Source of the DNA: Lanius collurio
Taxonomy: Eukaryota; Chordata; Aves; Passeriformes; Laniidae
Reading direction: 5' to 3'
Assembly: GCA_020086605.1 (NCBI GenBank)
Contig: JACBWW010000017.1
Location: forward strand, 14,437,559-14,501,558
Length of the DNA stretch: 64,000 nt
The notes beneath the pieces were generated by a model, which saw only the letters and a list, made by a program, of their open reading frames with translations, did no database searches and was not told where the DNA came from. Both the position numbers and the translations under genes were made by a program. Shown piece by piece: positions 63,546-64,000 of this stretch (positions within the stretch are counted from its first letter, which is position 1; every line of letters begins with the position of its first letter).

Positions 63546-64000
63546 TCAGCCATGCTGCTGCTCATGCATGTGGCATCAGCACTGCTGCTGCACTGACAGC
63601 TCAAGGCAGGAAAACAGGAAAGCTGCAGAGAAGTGATCTTTGTAACTCTAGTTTCTGAGAACCATTAAAAAAAACCCAGATCCCATTAGGGCCCTTTTAT
63701 GTCTATCATGATGTTGGGTAACTCATTTAAAAAGACAACTGAGCATGACAGTCCTAACATGGGTGAGTTGCCTAAATTGTATTAACGAAACTGTAACTGC
63801 AGTGCTCAAGGACAATATGTGGTTGTTTATCAATTGGTTTTTTTGCTAAAAAACTCTGAAGTTAGTGAATTCACCAAGGTATACAATGCAAGGACATTGT
63901 GAAATCTGAAAAATAAGAGAAAAGTTATACAAACCCAACAAAAAAGTGGATTTCATATCCAGTGAATAAATAAAAAGTGTATGTATTTTAAATCCAGTTT

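Larger units (their letters stand above)
50830..64000. other. Upstream intergenic DNA
   Basis: Apart from the solo LTR (51923-52694), CR1 fragments (53384, 63150) and short palindromes or duplications, I see no exon or gene. All open frames are short and composition-driven. Distal regulatory elements cannot be told apart from background by eye. Confidence 0.7.

Overview
The window is vertebrate nuclear DNA, almost certainly from a bird. It is AT-rich with one short CpG island, and it carries many CR1 LINE 3' ends, several ending in the ATTCTRTG-type octamer typical of avian CR1. An avian ERVL-type solo LTR is also present. The exons are short, separated by GT-AG introns, and distributed over tens of kilobases. 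I cannot name the species.

The only protein-coding gene I can support is ARMC3 (armadillo repeat containing 3), on the minus strand. I reconstructed 12 consecutive coding exons between 38513 (start codon) and 325. They join in phase with no stop into 577 codons (1,731 nt) that align with vertebrate ARMC3 from its first methionine through the whole armadillo-repeat array to just past it. The remaining C-terminal part, roughly 300 residues judged against the human length, lies off the left edge. The start-codon exon has only one untranslated base before it, so at least one non-coding first exon lies further right. The best candidate is the CpG island at about 50.36-50.79 kb, which would make intron 1 about 11.8 kb.

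Layout: 1-3.9 kb holds the last visible exons and an old CR1 relic. At 3.9-30.1 kb are the armadillo exons, including a 12.9-kb intron with almost no recognisable repeats. At 30.1-38.5 kb is intron 2, with a long ancient L3-like CR1 and a younger CR1 next to it. At 38.5-50.3 kb is intron 1, rich in CR1 copies of both orientations. At 50.3-50.8 kb is the CpG-island promoter, with RFX/X-box-like motifs that fit a ciliary/flagellar gene. At 50.8-64 kb is upstream intergenic DNA with an ERVL solo LTR and two CR1 fragments, and no gene I can recognise.

I found no RNA genes, CRISPR arrays, operons or novel multi-gene system. The points most worth a second look are the promoter architecture (X-box-like palindrome, tandem repeats, candidate exon-1 donor, LTR about 1.1 kb upstream), a 19-T tract directly at the exon-3 acceptor, a weak exon-7 donor, and a few small palindromes in non-coding DNA.
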